Source of the DNA: Pseudacidovorax sp. NFM-22
GTDB taxonomy: Bacteria; Pseudomonadota; Gammaproteobacteria; Burkholderiales; Burkholderiaceae_C
NCBI RefSeq assembly: GCF_021401245.1
Contig: NZ_JACBFY010000001.1
Span: forward strand, 682,001-746,000
Direction: 5' to 3'
Length of the DNA: 64,000 nt
In this document: in pieces, positions 28,121-38,971 of the stretch
Position numbering within the stretch: position 1 is the stretch's first letter
Layout of the letters: every line of letters starts with the position of its first letter
Program-made: the position numbers and the translations under genes
Notes under the pieces: model-generated
The model's input: the letters and a program-made list of their open reading frames with translations, nothing else
Told to the model about the DNA's origin: nothing
Database searches by the model: none

Positions 28121-28131
28121 TGGAGGTCGAC

Positions 28132-28878
28132 ATGACCCGGCCTTCGCACAAGAATCTTTCGCCTGGCGACCATGCCCAAGGCCGTCAAACGTTCCCGACA
28201 CGCAACATTTTTGCACTGATCCTGGCCGTCATGACCATCGGGGCAGGTTCGGTTGCCGTACATGCCGGCGAAAGTGGCGCAGCCGCAGGATCGGGCAAAT
28301 CGGCAGCGCCCACGCGCAGTGGACCGCGGTGGACAACGCTCACCAAAGCCCAGCAGCAGGCCCTGGCGCCGCTGGCGCCCCACTGGAACACCCTGAGCGA
28401 TGCCCAGCGCCGCAAATGGATCGCGCTGTCCCGCAACTTCGACCATATCGGGGCAGCGGAGCAGGCCAAGTTGCATGAACGCATGACGGACTGGGCTGCA
28501 CTGAGTCCGCGCCAGCGCGCGCTGGCGCGGCTCAACTTCGCCGAAGTGCGCAATCTCGCGCCGGCCGATCAGCTCAAGGCCAAGTGGGAGGCCTATCAGG
28601 CCCTGAGCGAAGCGGAGCGGCGCAAACTCGCGGAGAGTGCCGGCGGGCGCAGCATCGGTGCCGCTCCTGCAGCGCGGCCGGTGCCGGCAGACAAACTGGT
28701 TCCCGTGCCCGCCACGGCCTTCCAGCAGCCGCATGGCGGCCCGCGGATCCAGATCACGCCCTCGCCCGGGCCGGAGGCTGCCAATGCCGCGCCGATCGGC
28801 GACGCCACGGGCCAGGAGGCGGGCGGCGTCCTGATGACGGGACGGCCATCGGCCGAGCCGACTGCCACGGCGCCTTAG
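28132..28878 (+). CDS. DUF3106-type exported protein
   Basis: 248-residue protein with an N-terminal membrane or signal segment (~28-45, IFALILAVMTIGAGSVAVHA) and a central helical region rich in Trp, Arg and Leu (WTTLTKAQQQALAPLAPHWN, WIALSRNF, WAALSPRQRALARLNFAEVR) typical of DUF3106. The C-terminal ~70 residues are Pro/Ala-rich and look disordered. ATG 28132 is preferred over ATG 28120 because GGAGG lies just before it. It closes the sigma/DUF3619/DUF3106 cassette; a periplasmic sensing or stress role is possible but unproven. Confidence 0.72.
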   Translation: MTRPSHKNLSPGDHAQGRQTFPTRNIFALILAVMTIGAGSVAVHAGESGAAAGSGKSAAPTRSGPRWTTLTKAQQQALAPLAPHWNTLSDAQRRKWIALSRNFDHIGAAEQAKLHERMTDWAALSPRQRALARLNFAEVRNLAPADQLKAKWEAYQALSEAERRKLAESAGGRSIGAAPAARPVPADKLVPVPATAFQQPHGGPRIQITPSPGPEAANAAPIGDATGQEAGGVLMTGRPSAEPTATAP

Positions 28879-28900
28879 CCGGCGTGCCCGACAATAGGGC

Positions 28901-29455
28901 ATGCCTTCGTTGCGCACCCCGGCTTCCTCCATTCCTCCAGCCCGCCAAGACGTACCGACGCCAGTGGCTACCCCCGGCATCTGGCGCCGGATGGCCTGCT
29001 GGCTCTACGAGGGACTGCTGCTTTTTGCCGTCGTGTTCGTGGCTGGTTGGCTCTTCAGCACGCTGGGGCAGATGCGTGACGCCATGGATGCACGCCGCCC
29101 CCTCCTCCAGGCTTTTCTCTTCGTGGTGTTCGGCATCTACTTCACGGTGTTCTGGTCCCGCGGCCAGACGCTCGCGATGAAGACCTGGAGGCTGCGCATG
29201 GTGGACCGGAGCGGACGCCCCCTGACCCAGGGTCGCGCGCTGGTCCGCTACCTGCTCGGCTGGATCTGGTTCCTGCCGCCGTTGGCGGCCATCCATGCCC
29301 TCCCGTTCAAGGTGAGCGGCGGCGAAGTGCTCGTTCTGATGACAGGCTGGGTCGCCATCTGGGCCCTGCTGGCACGTTTTCACCCTCAACAACAGTTCTG
29401 GCACGACGCATGGGCAGGCACCCGCATCGTCGATGCCTCGCCGATTCCCCGATGA
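28901..29455 (+). CDS. RDD-family membrane protein
   Basis: 184-residue protein with three to four membrane helices. The RDD signature residues appear as an Arg in the first helix region (GIWRRMACWLYEGLLLFAVV) and an Asp in the last (WHDAWAGTRIV), with the family block SRGQTLAMKTWRLRMVDRSG between. RDD proteins are poorly defined; some act as ion antiporters or transporters. The stop overlaps the dgkA start (ATGA), so translation is coupled. It follows the DUF3106 gene by only 22 bases. Confidence 0.82.
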   Translation: MPSLRTPASSIPPARQDVPTPVATPGIWRRMACWLYEGLLLFAVVFVAGWLFSTLGQMRDAMDARRPLLQAFLFVVFGIYFTVFWSRGQTLAMKTWRLRMVDRSGRPLTQGRALVRYLLGWIWFLPPLAAIHALPFKVSGGEVLVLMTGWVAIWALLARFHPQQQFWHDAWAGTRIVDASPIPR

Positions 29456-29853
29456 GCACTCCTGACCCCACCCTGCATGTCAATCCCCAGAAAGCGCGCA
29501 AGGGTCTAGACCGTCTTTGGCATGCCACCCTCTACTCCCTCAATGGCCTGAAGGCCGGCTGGGGCGAGCCTGCCTTCAGGATGGAGGCCTGTCTCGCGAT
29601 CGTCCTCCTGCCGCTGGCCTTCATCGTCGGGCAGAGCTGGATCGAGACGGCGCTTCTGGTCGCCGGCGTTCTTCTGGTGATGATCGTGGAATTGCTCAAC
29701 ACTGCGGTCGAGGCCGCCATCGACCGCATCGGTCCTGAATGGCACGACCTGTCCAAGCGTGCCAAGGACATGGGGAGCGCCGCCGTCTTCCTCACCAGCC
29801 TCCTGGCAGGAGGTATCTGGCTTGCCGCGCTCTGGCAACGCTTCATCGCTTGA
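29452..29853 (+). CDS. dgkA: Diacylglycerol kinase (membrane, DgkA type)
   Basis: Phosphorylates diacylglycerol released during membrane-derived glucan synthesis, returning it to phosphatidate. The 133-residue protein has the three-helix DgkA layout: surface helix RLWHATLYSLNGLKAGWGEPAFRME, helices ACLAIVLLPLAFIVG and ALLVAGVLLVMIVELLNTAVEAAID, and a third, SAAVFLTSLLAGGIWLAAL. The signature ELLNTAVEAAID and the catalytic Glu (ME on helix 1) are present. The start overlaps the RDD gene stop. Confidence 0.95.
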   Translation: MSTPDPTLHVNPQKARKGLDRLWHATLYSLNGLKAGWGEPAFRMEACLAIVLLPLAFIVGQSWIETALLVAGVLLVMIVELLNTAVEAAIDRIGPEWHDLSKRAKDMGSAAVFLTSLLAGGIWLAALWQRFIA

Positions 29854-29869
29854 GTGGGAAGGCGCACGC

Positions 29870-30466
29870 ATGAATCACCCTTCCTCCTTTTCCGTTTGCG
29901 TGTATTGCGGCTCCCGGCCCGGCACGCGACCCGAGTACCTGGAATCGGCCGAGGCCACGGGCCGCTGGATCGGCGCAAACGGCGGCCAACTGGTCTACGG
30001 CGGCGGTCGCACGGGCCTGATGGGCGCCGTCGCCGAGGCTACGCGACTGGCGGGCGGCCGCGTGGTCGGCATCATTCCCAAGGCGCTGGTCGACAAGGAA
30101 CTGGCCAACACCTTGTGCGACGAACTGCACGTGGTCGACACCATGCATGAGCGCAAGGCGATGATGGCTGCGCGTGCCCACGCCTTCCTCGCCCTCCCGG
30201 GGGGCATCGGCACCTTCGAGGAACTCTTCGAGATGTGGACGTGGCGCCAATTGGGCTACCACGACAAGCCCATCGGCCTGCTCAACGTCGCGGGCTACTA
30301 CGACGGACTGCTCGCTTTCGTGGACCAGAGCATCCGTGCAGGGCTGATGAACGACTGGCAGATGGGCCTGATCGAATCGGGCAGCGAGCTGGATGTCCTT
30401 CTGGAGAAGCTGCGGCAGCAGGCTCCTCGAGATCGCAGCGCCCCGCTCCTCACCCAGAACATCTGA
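29870..30466 (+). CDS. LOG-family protein (cytokinin riboside 5'-monophosphate phosphoribohydrolase-like)
   Basis: 198-residue Rossmann-fold protein of the LOG/TIGR00730 group, which hydrolyses nucleoside 5'-monophosphates to base plus ribose phosphate. The nucleotide-binding motif LPGGIGTFEELFEMWTW and the conserved YGGGRTGLMG and HERKAMM stretches are present. It is spaced 16 bases after dgkA and probably belongs to the same transcript. In bacteria the physiological substrate is often unknown and need not be a cytokinin. Confidence 0.9.
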   Translation: MNHPSSFSVCVYCGSRPGTRPEYLESAEATGRWIGANGGQLVYGGGRTGLMGAVAEATRLAGGRVVGIIPKALVDKELANTLCDELHVVDTMHERKAMMAARAHAFLALPGGIGTFEELFEMWTWRQLGYHDKPIGLLNVAGYYDGLLAFVDQSIRAGLMNDWQMGLIESGSELDVLLEKLRQQAPRDRSAPLLTQNI

Positions 30467-30529
30467 GGGGCGCGGCTGGGCATTCGCGCAGGCTTATGGC
30501 GGGCGGCCCCGCGCTGGAGCCGCGCGCCC

Positions 30530-30997
<468 letters not shown>

Positions 30998-31052
30998 TCA
31001 TTCGCACCATCGCCCAGCGCACCGGGCGGTCGGCTGCTACGCTCGCCGATCC

Positions 31053-32000
31053 ATGCCTTCGACTTCCCCGCCTGCGCTTCACGGGATCGCCGCCGCGTAC
31101 CGGCGCGCCAGCCACAACGCCACGCTGCTGCTCGTGTTCACCACCCTGATGTGGGGATGCAATGCCGTCGCTGCGAGGCTCGCCGTCGGAAACATCTCGC
31201 CCATGATGCTGACCACGGCGCGGTGGACGATCTGCTGTGTGGCGCTGTGGTTCACCGCCCGGCACGAGATCGCCCGGCATTGGCGCACCGTGGCGCGATC
31301 CTGGCGTCTGATCGCCATCATGGGCACGGCAGGCTTCACTGCCTTCAATGCCCTCTTCTACGCGGCGGCCCACCACACCTCGGCCATCAACATCGCCATC
31401 ATCCAGGGCACGATCCCGGTGCTGGTGCTTCTGGGCAGCTTCGTGTTCGCGGGCCGACGCTTCCGGCCCATGCAGGCGCTGGGCGTGGCCGTGACTTTGG
31501 CGGGCTGCGTCGTCGTGGCTTCGCGCGGCCAGCTTCACGTGCTCGCCACGCTGGACTTCAACGTCGGCGACCTCTGGATGCTGCTGGCCAGCCTCTTCTA
31601 CGCCGGGTACATGCTCGGGCTGACCCGCCGGCCACCCGTGCCGCCGATCGTCTTCTTCGCCGCCGCCGCGGGCGTCGCGGCGCTGACCTCCCTGCCGCTG
31701 CTGGCTTTCGAGGTGGCCACGGACCGCTTCTTCATGCCCACGGCGACCGGCTGGGCGTTGATGCTGTTCGTGGGTCTGCTGCCCTCCTTCGTGTCGCAGA
31801 TCACCTTCATCCAGGCCGTCTCGCTGATCGGGCCGGAGCGCGCCGGGGTCTTCGTCAACCTGACGCCGATCTTCGGCCCTCTGCTGGCCGTGCTGGTGCT
31901 GGACGAGCCGCTGCGCCCCTTCCACCTCGTCGCGCTGGCGCTCGTGCTGGGCGGCATCTGGATCGCGGAGCGCCGCCGGCGCGCGGTCGGCACGGAGTGA
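31053..32000 (+). CDS. EamA-family (drug/metabolite) transporter
   Basis: 315-residue membrane protein with about ten hydrophobic helices arranged as two EamA repeats: the first around LLVFTTLMWGCNAVAARLAV to GVAVTLAGCVVVASRG, the second around LWMLLASLFYAGYMLGL to FHLVALALVLGGIWIAERRR. The substrate cannot be told from sequence; relatives export amino acids or metabolites. The ATG at 31053 is chosen because the upstream frame lacks helix-like sequence. A GNAT-type gene follows after 7 bases, suggesting co-transcription. Confidence 0.87.
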   Translation: MPSTSPPALHGIAAAYRRASHNATLLLVFTTLMWGCNAVAARLAVGNISPMMLTTARWTICCVALWFTARHEIARHWRTVARSWRLIAIMGTAGFTAFNALFYAAAHHTSAINIAIIQGTIPVLVLLGSFVFAGRRFRPMQALGVAVTLAGCVVVASRGQLHVLATLDFNVGDLWMLLASLFYAGYMLGLTRRPPVPPIVFFAAAAGVAALTSLPLLAFEVATDRFFMPTATGWALMLFVGLLPSFVSQITFIQAVSLIGPERAGVFVNLTPIFGPLLAVLVLDEPLRPFHLVALALVLGGIWIAERRRRAVGTE

Positions 32001-32007
32001 AGCGGCC

Positions 32008-33192
32008 ATGCCTGGAGCGTCCCTCGAATTCAGGATCGTCCACGATCCACTGCAGATCGATGCCGCGGCCTGGAACGCCCTGCTCGCCCGGCAGGCTGCG
32101 CCCAGCCCCTTCATGCGGCACGAGTACCTTGCGGCGCTGCATGCGAGCGGGAGCGCAACGCCGCAGAAGGGCTGGGCTCCCGCCTTTGCCACGCTGTGGC
32201 GGGGCAACGAGCTGGCGGCGGCCTGCGCGCTCTACCTGAAGTCCCACTCCTACGGCGAATACGTGTTCGACTGGGCCTGGGCGAATGCGTATGAACAGCA
32301 CGGCCTGCGGTACTACCCCAAGGCCCTGGTGGCGGTGCCGTTCACGCCGGTGCCCGGCACCCGACTGCTGGCGATCGACGCGCCCACGCGCCTGGCGCTC
32401 CTCCGATCGCTGGTGGCCTGGGCGGCGGACAACGAACTGTCTTCCCTGCACCTGCTGTTCGGCGAAGACGAAGACGTTGCCGCCTGCGAAGCCGCCGGCC
32501 TCATGCTGCGGCACACAGTGCAGTTCCACTGGGAAAACGTCCACCCGGCGCAGGAAGAGCAGGCGCGCCGCTATCGGGATTTCGACGACTTCCTCGCGGC
32601 CCTCAACCAGGAGAAGCGCAAGAAGATCCGCCAGGAGCGCCGCAAGGTCGCCGAGAGCGGCGTGCGCTTCCGCTGGGCGCGCGGCACGGACATCCGTGAC
32701 GCGGACTGGGATTTCTTCTATCGCTGCTATGCGCGCACCTACCGCGAGCATGGCAACCCACCCTACCTGACCCGGGACTTCTTTCATCGGATGGCGACCA
32801 GCCTGCCCGACGCCTGGCTACTGTTCGTGGCCGAACGCGAAGGCCGTCCCATGGCCTGCAGCCTGATCGGCCTGGGCGCCGACGCCAATGGCCGTGGCAT
32901 CGCCTACGGACGCTACTGGGGCGCACTGGAGCGGGTCGACTGCCTGCACTTCGAAGCCTGCTACTACCAGCCCATCGAATGGTGCATCACCCATCAGGTG
33001 CATCGCTTCGAAGGCGGCGCACAGGGCGAGCACAAGATGGCGCGCGCACTCATGCCGGTCAGGACCACCAGCGCCCACTGGCTCGCCCACCCGGCCTTCG
33101 CGGATGCGGTGGAGCGCTTCCTGGCGCGGGAAGACGAAGGCGTGTCGGCCTACCTGTCGGAACTCGGCGAGCGAAGCCCGTTCCGCGCCTGA
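32008..33192 (+). CDS. GNAT-fold DUF482-type protein (FemAB-like acyltransferase)
   Basis: 394-residue soluble protein of the group annotated as peptidogalycan biosynthesis or DUF482, which shares the GNAT fold with FemAB aminoacyltransferases. Recognisable family stretches are SPFMRHEYLAALHASGSA, YGEYVFDWAWANAYEQHGLRYYPK, NQEKRKKIRQERRKV and GRYWGALERVDCLHFEACYY. The biochemical activity is not established. It lies 7 bases after the EamA transporter. A convergent pair follows further on, so this EamA-GNAT unit with the YitT gene may form one transcript. Confidence 0.82.
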   Translation: MPGASLEFRIVHDPLQIDAAAWNALLARQAAPSPFMRHEYLAALHASGSATPQKGWAPAFATLWRGNELAAACALYLKSHSYGEYVFDWAWANAYEQHGLRYYPKALVAVPFTPVPGTRLLAIDAPTRLALLRSLVAWAADNELSSLHLLFGEDEDVAACEAAGLMLRHTVQFHWENVHPAQEEQARRYRDFDDFLAALNQEKRKKIRQERRKVAESGVRFRWARGTDIRDADWDFFYRCYARTYREHGNPPYLTRDFFHRMATSLPDAWLLFVAEREGRPMACSLIGLGADANGRGIAYGRYWGALERVDCLHFEACYYQPIEWCITHQVHRFEGGAQGEHKMARALMPVRTTSAHWLAHPAFADAVERFLAREDEGVSAYLSELGERSPFRA

Positions 33193-33274
33193 CACCTCTC
33201 GCGCCGTGAGGCCGCAGGACGCACCCCTGCGCCAGATCATGCGGGCCAGCCCTGGCACCCGCTAAGCTCGGTCG

Positions 33275-33907
33275 ATGACCGACGCCGCCGCTCCCGTCTC
33301 CCCAGCAGCCCCGCGGACCCGCCATGCCTTGTGGGAGGACGCACTGGCCGTCGCCAGCGGCACGCTGCTCATCTCCATGGGCGTGGCGCTGTTCACCACG
33401 GCCGGACTGCTGACCGGCGGCACCGCAGGCATCGCGTTCCTGTTGCACTACGGCACCGGCGCCAGCTTCGGCACCCTCTTCTTCCTGCTCAACCTGCCCT
33501 TCTACTGGCTGGCCTGGCGCAAGCTGGGCCCGGCCTTCACCATCAAGACCTTCCTGGCCGTTGCCTCGCTGTCCCTGCTGACCCTTTGGCAGCCGGCATT
33601 GCTGCACTTCGACCGCCTGCACCCACTCTATGCCGCCCTGGCCGGCGGGCTGGTGACGGGCACCGGCTTCCTGATCCTGTTCCGCCACCGCTGCAGCCTG
33701 GGAGGCATCGGCATCCTCGCGGTCTGGCTGCAGGAGAAGAACGGGTGGCGCGCCGGGCAGGTGCAGATGGGCTTCGACTGCCTCATCGTCGCGACCGCCT
33801 TCGTGCTGGTGGAGCCGCAGCGGGTGATGCTGTCCATTGCCGGCGCCGTTGCCCTCAATGCGGTGCTGGCCATCAACCACAAGCCGGGCCGCTACCTGGG
33901 CTTCTGA
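33275..33907 (+). CDS. YitT-family membrane protein
   Basis: 210-residue membrane protein with about five or six helices (ASGTLLISMGVALFTTAGLL, GTAGIAFLLHYGTG, GTLFFLLNLPFYWLAW, FTIKTFLAVASLSLLT, GGLVTGTGFLILF, and a final AGAVALNAVLAI). It fits the N-terminal YitT_membrane domain but lacks the C-terminal DUF2179 domain found in many relatives. The function is unknown; some YitT relatives are linked to amino acid uptake. It ends at a terminator shared with the convergent ppa gene. Confidence 0.8.
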   Translation: MTDAAAPVSPAAPRTRHALWEDALAVASGTLLISMGVALFTTAGLLTGGTAGIAFLLHYGTGASFGTLFFLLNLPFYWLAWRKLGPAFTIKTFLAVASLSLLTLWQPALLHFDRLHPLYAALAGGLVTGTGFLILFRHRCSLGGIGILAVWLQEKNGWRAGQVQMGFDCLIVATAFVLVEPQRVMLSIAGAVALNAVLAINHKPGRYLGF

Positions 33908-33944
33908 CGCGCACGGCCACCAATGCGCCGAGTGCCCACGAAAA

Positions 33945-33962
33945 AGCCCGCCGAAGCGGGCT
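33945..33962. terminator. Terminator between yitT-like gene and ppa
   Basis: AGCCCGC (33945-33951) and GCGGGCT (33956-33962) form a 7-bp stem with a CGAA loop. On the minus strand it is followed by TTTTT, so it should act best for ppa. It may also stop the plus-strand message. Confidence 0.85.
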
Positions 33963-33987
33963 CATGATCGCAATCCGCGGCGGCGGA

Positions 33988-34515
33988 TTACTTCTTGTAC
34001 GCGGCGATGCCGTCGGTGATTTCCTTGTGGGCGGCTTCGATGCCGTCCCAGCCCAGCACCTTGACCCACTTGCCGGCTTCGAGGTCCTTGTAGTGCTCGA
34101 AGAAGTGGCTGATGGCCTTCAGGCGCATCGGGTTCACGTCCTGCACCGTCTTCCAGTGGCTGTAGATCGGCAGGATCTTGTCGGTGGGCACGGCCAGCAC
34201 CTTGCCATCCACGCCGGCCTCGTCTTCCATCTTCAGGATGCCCAGCGCGCGGCACTTGACCACGACGCCCGGCAGCAGCGGATAGGGCGTGACCACCAGC
34301 ACGTCCACCGGGTCGCCATCGCCCGACAGCGTCTGCGGCACGTAGCCGTAGTTGGTCGGGTAGTACATCGCCGTGGTCATGAAGCGGTCGACAAAGATCG
34401 CACCGGTTTCCTTGTCCACCTCGTACTTGATCGGATCGGCGTTCATCGGGATCTCGATGACGACGTGGAACTCTTCAGGGGCCTTGGGGCCCGGGGGGAT
34501 TTTGTCGAAGGACAT
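33988..34515 (-). CDS. ppa: Inorganic pyrophosphatase, soluble family I
   Basis: Hydrolyses pyrophosphate to two phosphates in the cytosol, driving biosynthetic reactions. The 175-residue protein is standard for the bacterial hexameric enzyme. Metal and substrate motifs are present: [20 protein letters not shown] and the signature [18 protein letters not shown], plus [14 protein letters not shown]. The start [10 protein letters not shown] is usual for betaproteobacteria. It is divergent from the membrane pyrophosphatase gene hppA across 236 bases, so two pyrophosphate-splitting systems share one intergenic region. Confidence 0.96.
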   Translation of the reverse strand: MSFDKIPPGPKAPEEFHVVIEIPMNADPIKYEVDKETGAIFVDRFMTTAMYYPTNYGYVPQTLSGDGDPVDVLVVTPYPLLPGVVVKCRALGILKMEDEAGVDGKVLAVPTDKILPIYSHWKTVQDVNPMRLKAISHFFEHYKDLEAGKWVKVLGWDGIEAAHKEITDGIAAYKK

Positions 34516-34751
34516 GGCTTGTCTATGGTTGGAATGGCGTTCGCCCCGCGGCTCGGGACAAACCCCGAGTTTAGCCAGCGGGCCGACGCCAGCCTGACAC
34601 CGGCGCGGTTTGCCTGTAAATTCGTTGCGTTGGCCAATCAGTGCAAGGCGGGTTCTACCCCCAGCATCGAGGAAGCAACGCGGCGGCAGTTGGGCCCGGC
34701 GCGTTGTGGCAGGGTCCCGGCTGGCGTCTTCACAACCACATGGAGACGGCA

Positions 34752-36920
<2,169 letters not shown>

Positions 36921-36923
36921 CCG

Positions 36924-37514
36924 TCAGCGCTGCGCCACGGCACGCACCAGGCGCGTGGCCGGCTCCACCAGCGCGGTGAGGTCGGCCTCCCGCCCCTCCT
37001 CCACCGCGAGGAGCACGAGTTCGTGGATGCCGCCCACGACCGTCATGGCCATCTGCCGGTCGAGCGGCTGACCCTCCGCATCGGGAACGGCTGCGCCGAT
37101 GAAATCGGCAATGGCCCGGTGTACCCGGCGCCGGACCGCGAGGCCTTCCAGGCCCAGGCCGAGGATCTCGACGAACAGCGTACGCAGCAGAACCGGGTCG
37201 GAAGCCAGGCACTCCAGATAGGCCCGCACCGCGCCGTCCACCTGGACCTGCCAGGGCCTCGACCGGTCGACCGACTCGACCAGCACCTTCAACGCCACAC
37301 CGCTGGCCGCTTCATACAGCGCCAGCAGGCACTCGGTCTTGCCCGCGAAGTGCTCGTAGAAGGTACGGCGCGACACCGCGGCCTCCCGCACGATGTCGGC
37401 GATGGAGGTCTGGGCGTACCCGCGCGCCGCCAGGGCGCGGGCCATGCCTTGCAGCAGGCGCTCGCGATGGCCGGCCTCTGTGAGCTTCTCTTCGGGTGCG
37501 GTGGAGCTGTTCAT
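36924..37514 (-). CDS. TetR-family transcriptional regulator
   Basis: 196-residue regulator. The N-terminal HTH (~15-65) reads LLQGMARALAARGYAQTSIADIVREAAVSRRTFYEHFAGKTECLLAL, split here as two recognisable blocks: ARGYAQTSIADIV and SRRTFYEHFAGK. The C-terminal ligand domain is helical with no recognisable ligand signature. The ATG at 37512-37514 gives MNSSTAPEEKLTEAG. It is divergent from the metal-dependent hydrolase gene, and a GGTACG/CGTACC dyad lies between them, so it probably represses that gene and perhaps itself. The inducer is unknown. Confidence 0.85.
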   Translation of the reverse strand: MNSSTAPEEKLTEAGHRERLLQGMARALAARGYAQTSIADIVREAAVSRRTFYEHFAGKTECLLALYEAASGVALKVLVESVDRSRPWQVQVDGAVRAYLECLASDPVLLRTLFVEILGLGLEGLAVRRRVHRAIADFIGAAVPDAEGQPLDRQMAMTVVGGIHELVLLAVEEGREADLTALVEPATRLVRAVAQR

Positions 37515-37617
37515 GCAGTGCGAAGGCCGCGGAACGCGGCCGGCAGTAGATCGTACAAAGCCCCTCATCGGGGCCCGGTCGGCACTTGAGCGTAACGGCA
37601 CCTGGGAGGATGATCTA

Positions 37618-37633
37618 GGTACGCCACCGTACC
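37618..37633. promoter_or_regulatory. TetR-type operator dyad
   Basis: GGTACG (37618-37623) and CGTACC (37628-37633) form a perfect 6+6 inverted repeat with a 4-base CCAC spacer. It lies between the divergent tetR and hydrolase genes, 22 bases before the hydrolase start, where a bound repressor would block transcription. The assignment to this TetR protein is by position only. Confidence 0.55.
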
Positions 37634-37655
37634 AATTTTCCGAAAGCGACCCCTG

Positions 37656-38477
37656 ATGAGCCAGCTCGTGATTCGAAGACTGCTGATCGACCTCAACGCG
37701 CCGTTCGAGCGCCAGTGGTGCGCGGGCAATGCCTTCCAGACGGCTTTCTTCAATGCGCTGTCCATGAGCTTTCCGTTCGGGGAGCAGTTCTTCATCGATG
37801 CCGTGCGGGGCGCGCTGCCGCTGCTGGCGCCCGATGCGCAACAGCGCTGGCAGGCCGAGGTGCGCGGTTTCATCGGCCAGGAAGCCACGCACCGGCGCAT
37901 CCACGCCCTGTTCAACGGCCAACTCGAACGGCAGGGCCTCGAGGACTCCTGGACGCCACGCATGAAGCAACGGATGGCATTGCTCGAGGGCCAGGATCCG
38001 CGACACGCCCTGGCGATCACTGCCGCTACCGAGCATTTCACCGCCATCTTCGCGGACTGGCTGCTGCGCCATCCCCGGACGCTGGAGGCGGTCGAGCCTC
38101 GTCTGCGCACGATGTGGATGTGGCATGCGGCCGAGGAGTCGGAGCACAAATGCACCGCCTTCGACCTCTATCGCGCCGTCGGGGGCGCCGAATCATGGCG
38201 GCGGCGCTGGATGCGGCGCGTCACCCTGCTCTTCCTGACCGACCTGCTTCGACAGACCGTGGCCAATCTGCGCCATGAAAAACAGCTGTGGAAGCGATCG
38301 ACCTGGCGGCAGGCCTGGCAGACCCTGTTCAGTCGCGAAGGCCTGCTGACCAGCAATGTGCGCGCGTGGCGCGCCTACTTTTGCCCGACGTTCCATCCCT
38401 CCGAACAGGATGGCACGCTTGCGCAACAGTGGCTGGCCGACCACCATGACAGCTACACCCCTGTCGGCGCAAACTGA
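37656..38477 (+). CDS. Predicted metal-dependent hydrolase (diiron-like helical protein)
   Basis: 273-residue helical protein that matches the 'predicted metal-dependent hydrolase' family (PF10118, from memory). Candidate metal ligands follow a ferritin-like pattern: E43, E76-x2-H79 (GQEATHRR), E126-H127 (TEHFTA) and E160/E161/E163-H164 (AAEESEHKC). A hydrophobic stretch near residues 187-200 (VTLLFLTDLLRQTVANL) may contact the membrane. It starts MSQLVIRRLLIDLNAPFERQW. The reaction is unknown; relatives sit near TetR regulators and fatty-acid genes. A terminator hairpin follows at 38493-38514. Confidence 0.78.
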   Translation: MSQLVIRRLLIDLNAPFERQWCAGNAFQTAFFNALSMSFPFGEQFFIDAVRGALPLLAPDAQQRWQAEVRGFIGQEATHRRIHALFNGQLERQGLEDSWTPRMKQRMALLEGQDPRHALAITAATEHFTAIFADWLLRHPRTLEAVEPRLRTMWMWHAAEESEHKCTAFDLYRAVGGAESWRRRWMRRVTLLFLTDLLRQTVANLRHEKQLWKRSTWRQAWQTLFSREGLLTSNVRAWRAYFCPTFHPSEQDGTLAQQWLADHHDSYTPVGAN

Positions 38478-38492
38478 ACATCGGCAAACGAC

Positions 38493-38514
38493 GAAGGCGG
38501 GATGCCCCGCCTTC
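38493..38514 (+). terminator. Hairpin downstream of the metal-dependent hydrolase gene
   Basis: GAAGGCGGG (38493-38501) and CCCGCCTTC (38506-38514) form a 9-bp stem with a 4-base loop, 15 bases after the stop codon. No T run follows on the plus strand, so termination strength is unclear. Confidence 0.65.
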
Positions 38515-38545
38515 AGCCCCCTGGAGCACCGGTCCAGGCTTCAAA

Positions 38546-38563
38546 GCGCCCCATGCGGGGCGC
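38546..38563 (-). terminator. Hairpin downstream of the small Cys protein gene
   Basis: GCGCCCC (38546-38552) and GGGGCGC (38557-38563) form a 7-bp stem with a 4-base loop, about 10 bases past the end of the 79-residue gene on the minus strand, followed by TTTGAAG in that direction. It is a plausible weak terminator. Confidence 0.5.
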
Positions 38564-38572
38564 CCCGTGGGT

Positions 38573-38812
38573 TCAGCCGCCGCCCTTGAGGGTCGCTTCC
38601 AGTTCCTTGCAGGACGGCGCGCACACCGGCTGGGCCTTGCCCAGGACGCGCTTCGTCTGCATCAGGGAGCGGGGGCGGTGCTTGCCGCACAGGAAGCACG
38701 ACATCGTGGCGCCGCTGAAGGAGGACGAAGCCTTGAAGGGAGAACCCGGGGTCTTGGACTTGTAGCGCAGCCCAGCCTCGTCCATGGTCGTCTTGACATC
38801 AGAGCTGGCCAT
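38573..38812 (-). CDS. Small Cys-rich protein of unknown function (79 aa)
   Basis: 79-residue basic protein. Two Cys pairs, C39-x2-C42 (MSCFLCGKHRPRSLM) and C64-x3-C68 (QPVCAPSCKELE), are spaced as in a zinc ribbon. The N-terminal half is Lys/Ser-rich and may be disordered (RYKSKTPGSPFKASSSFSG). The ATG at 38810-38812 is followed by MASSDVKTTMDEAG; a ribosome binding site (GGAGG) lies just before it on the minus strand. It stands alone between two plus-strand genes. I recall similar small proteins in Comamonadaceae but know no function; nucleic acid or metal binding is a guess. Confidence 0.68.
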   Translation of the reverse strand: MASSDVKTTMDEAGLRYKSKTPGSPFKASSSFSGATMSCFLCGKHRPRSLMQTKRVLGKAQPVCAPSCKELEATLKGGG

Positions 38813-38971
38813 GGGCGCCTCCCTGTTGAACGAACACGCCGCGGACGGCAGAGAGAAGTGGGGAGTACATGCACGGCATGTCGTTATTTTCGGCGATTTC
38901 CGGATACCTGTTTTGACGGGGGACATTATCCCCGCCGACGCAATGGCGACGGCTCCTCCACAATTGGGGGC

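Noticed and set aside
36924-38147. A 407-residue reading of the TetR gene that includes a long upstream extension
   Set aside because: The extension is antisense to the metal-dependent hydrolase and has no family match. The TetR HTH begins normally after the ATG at 37514.
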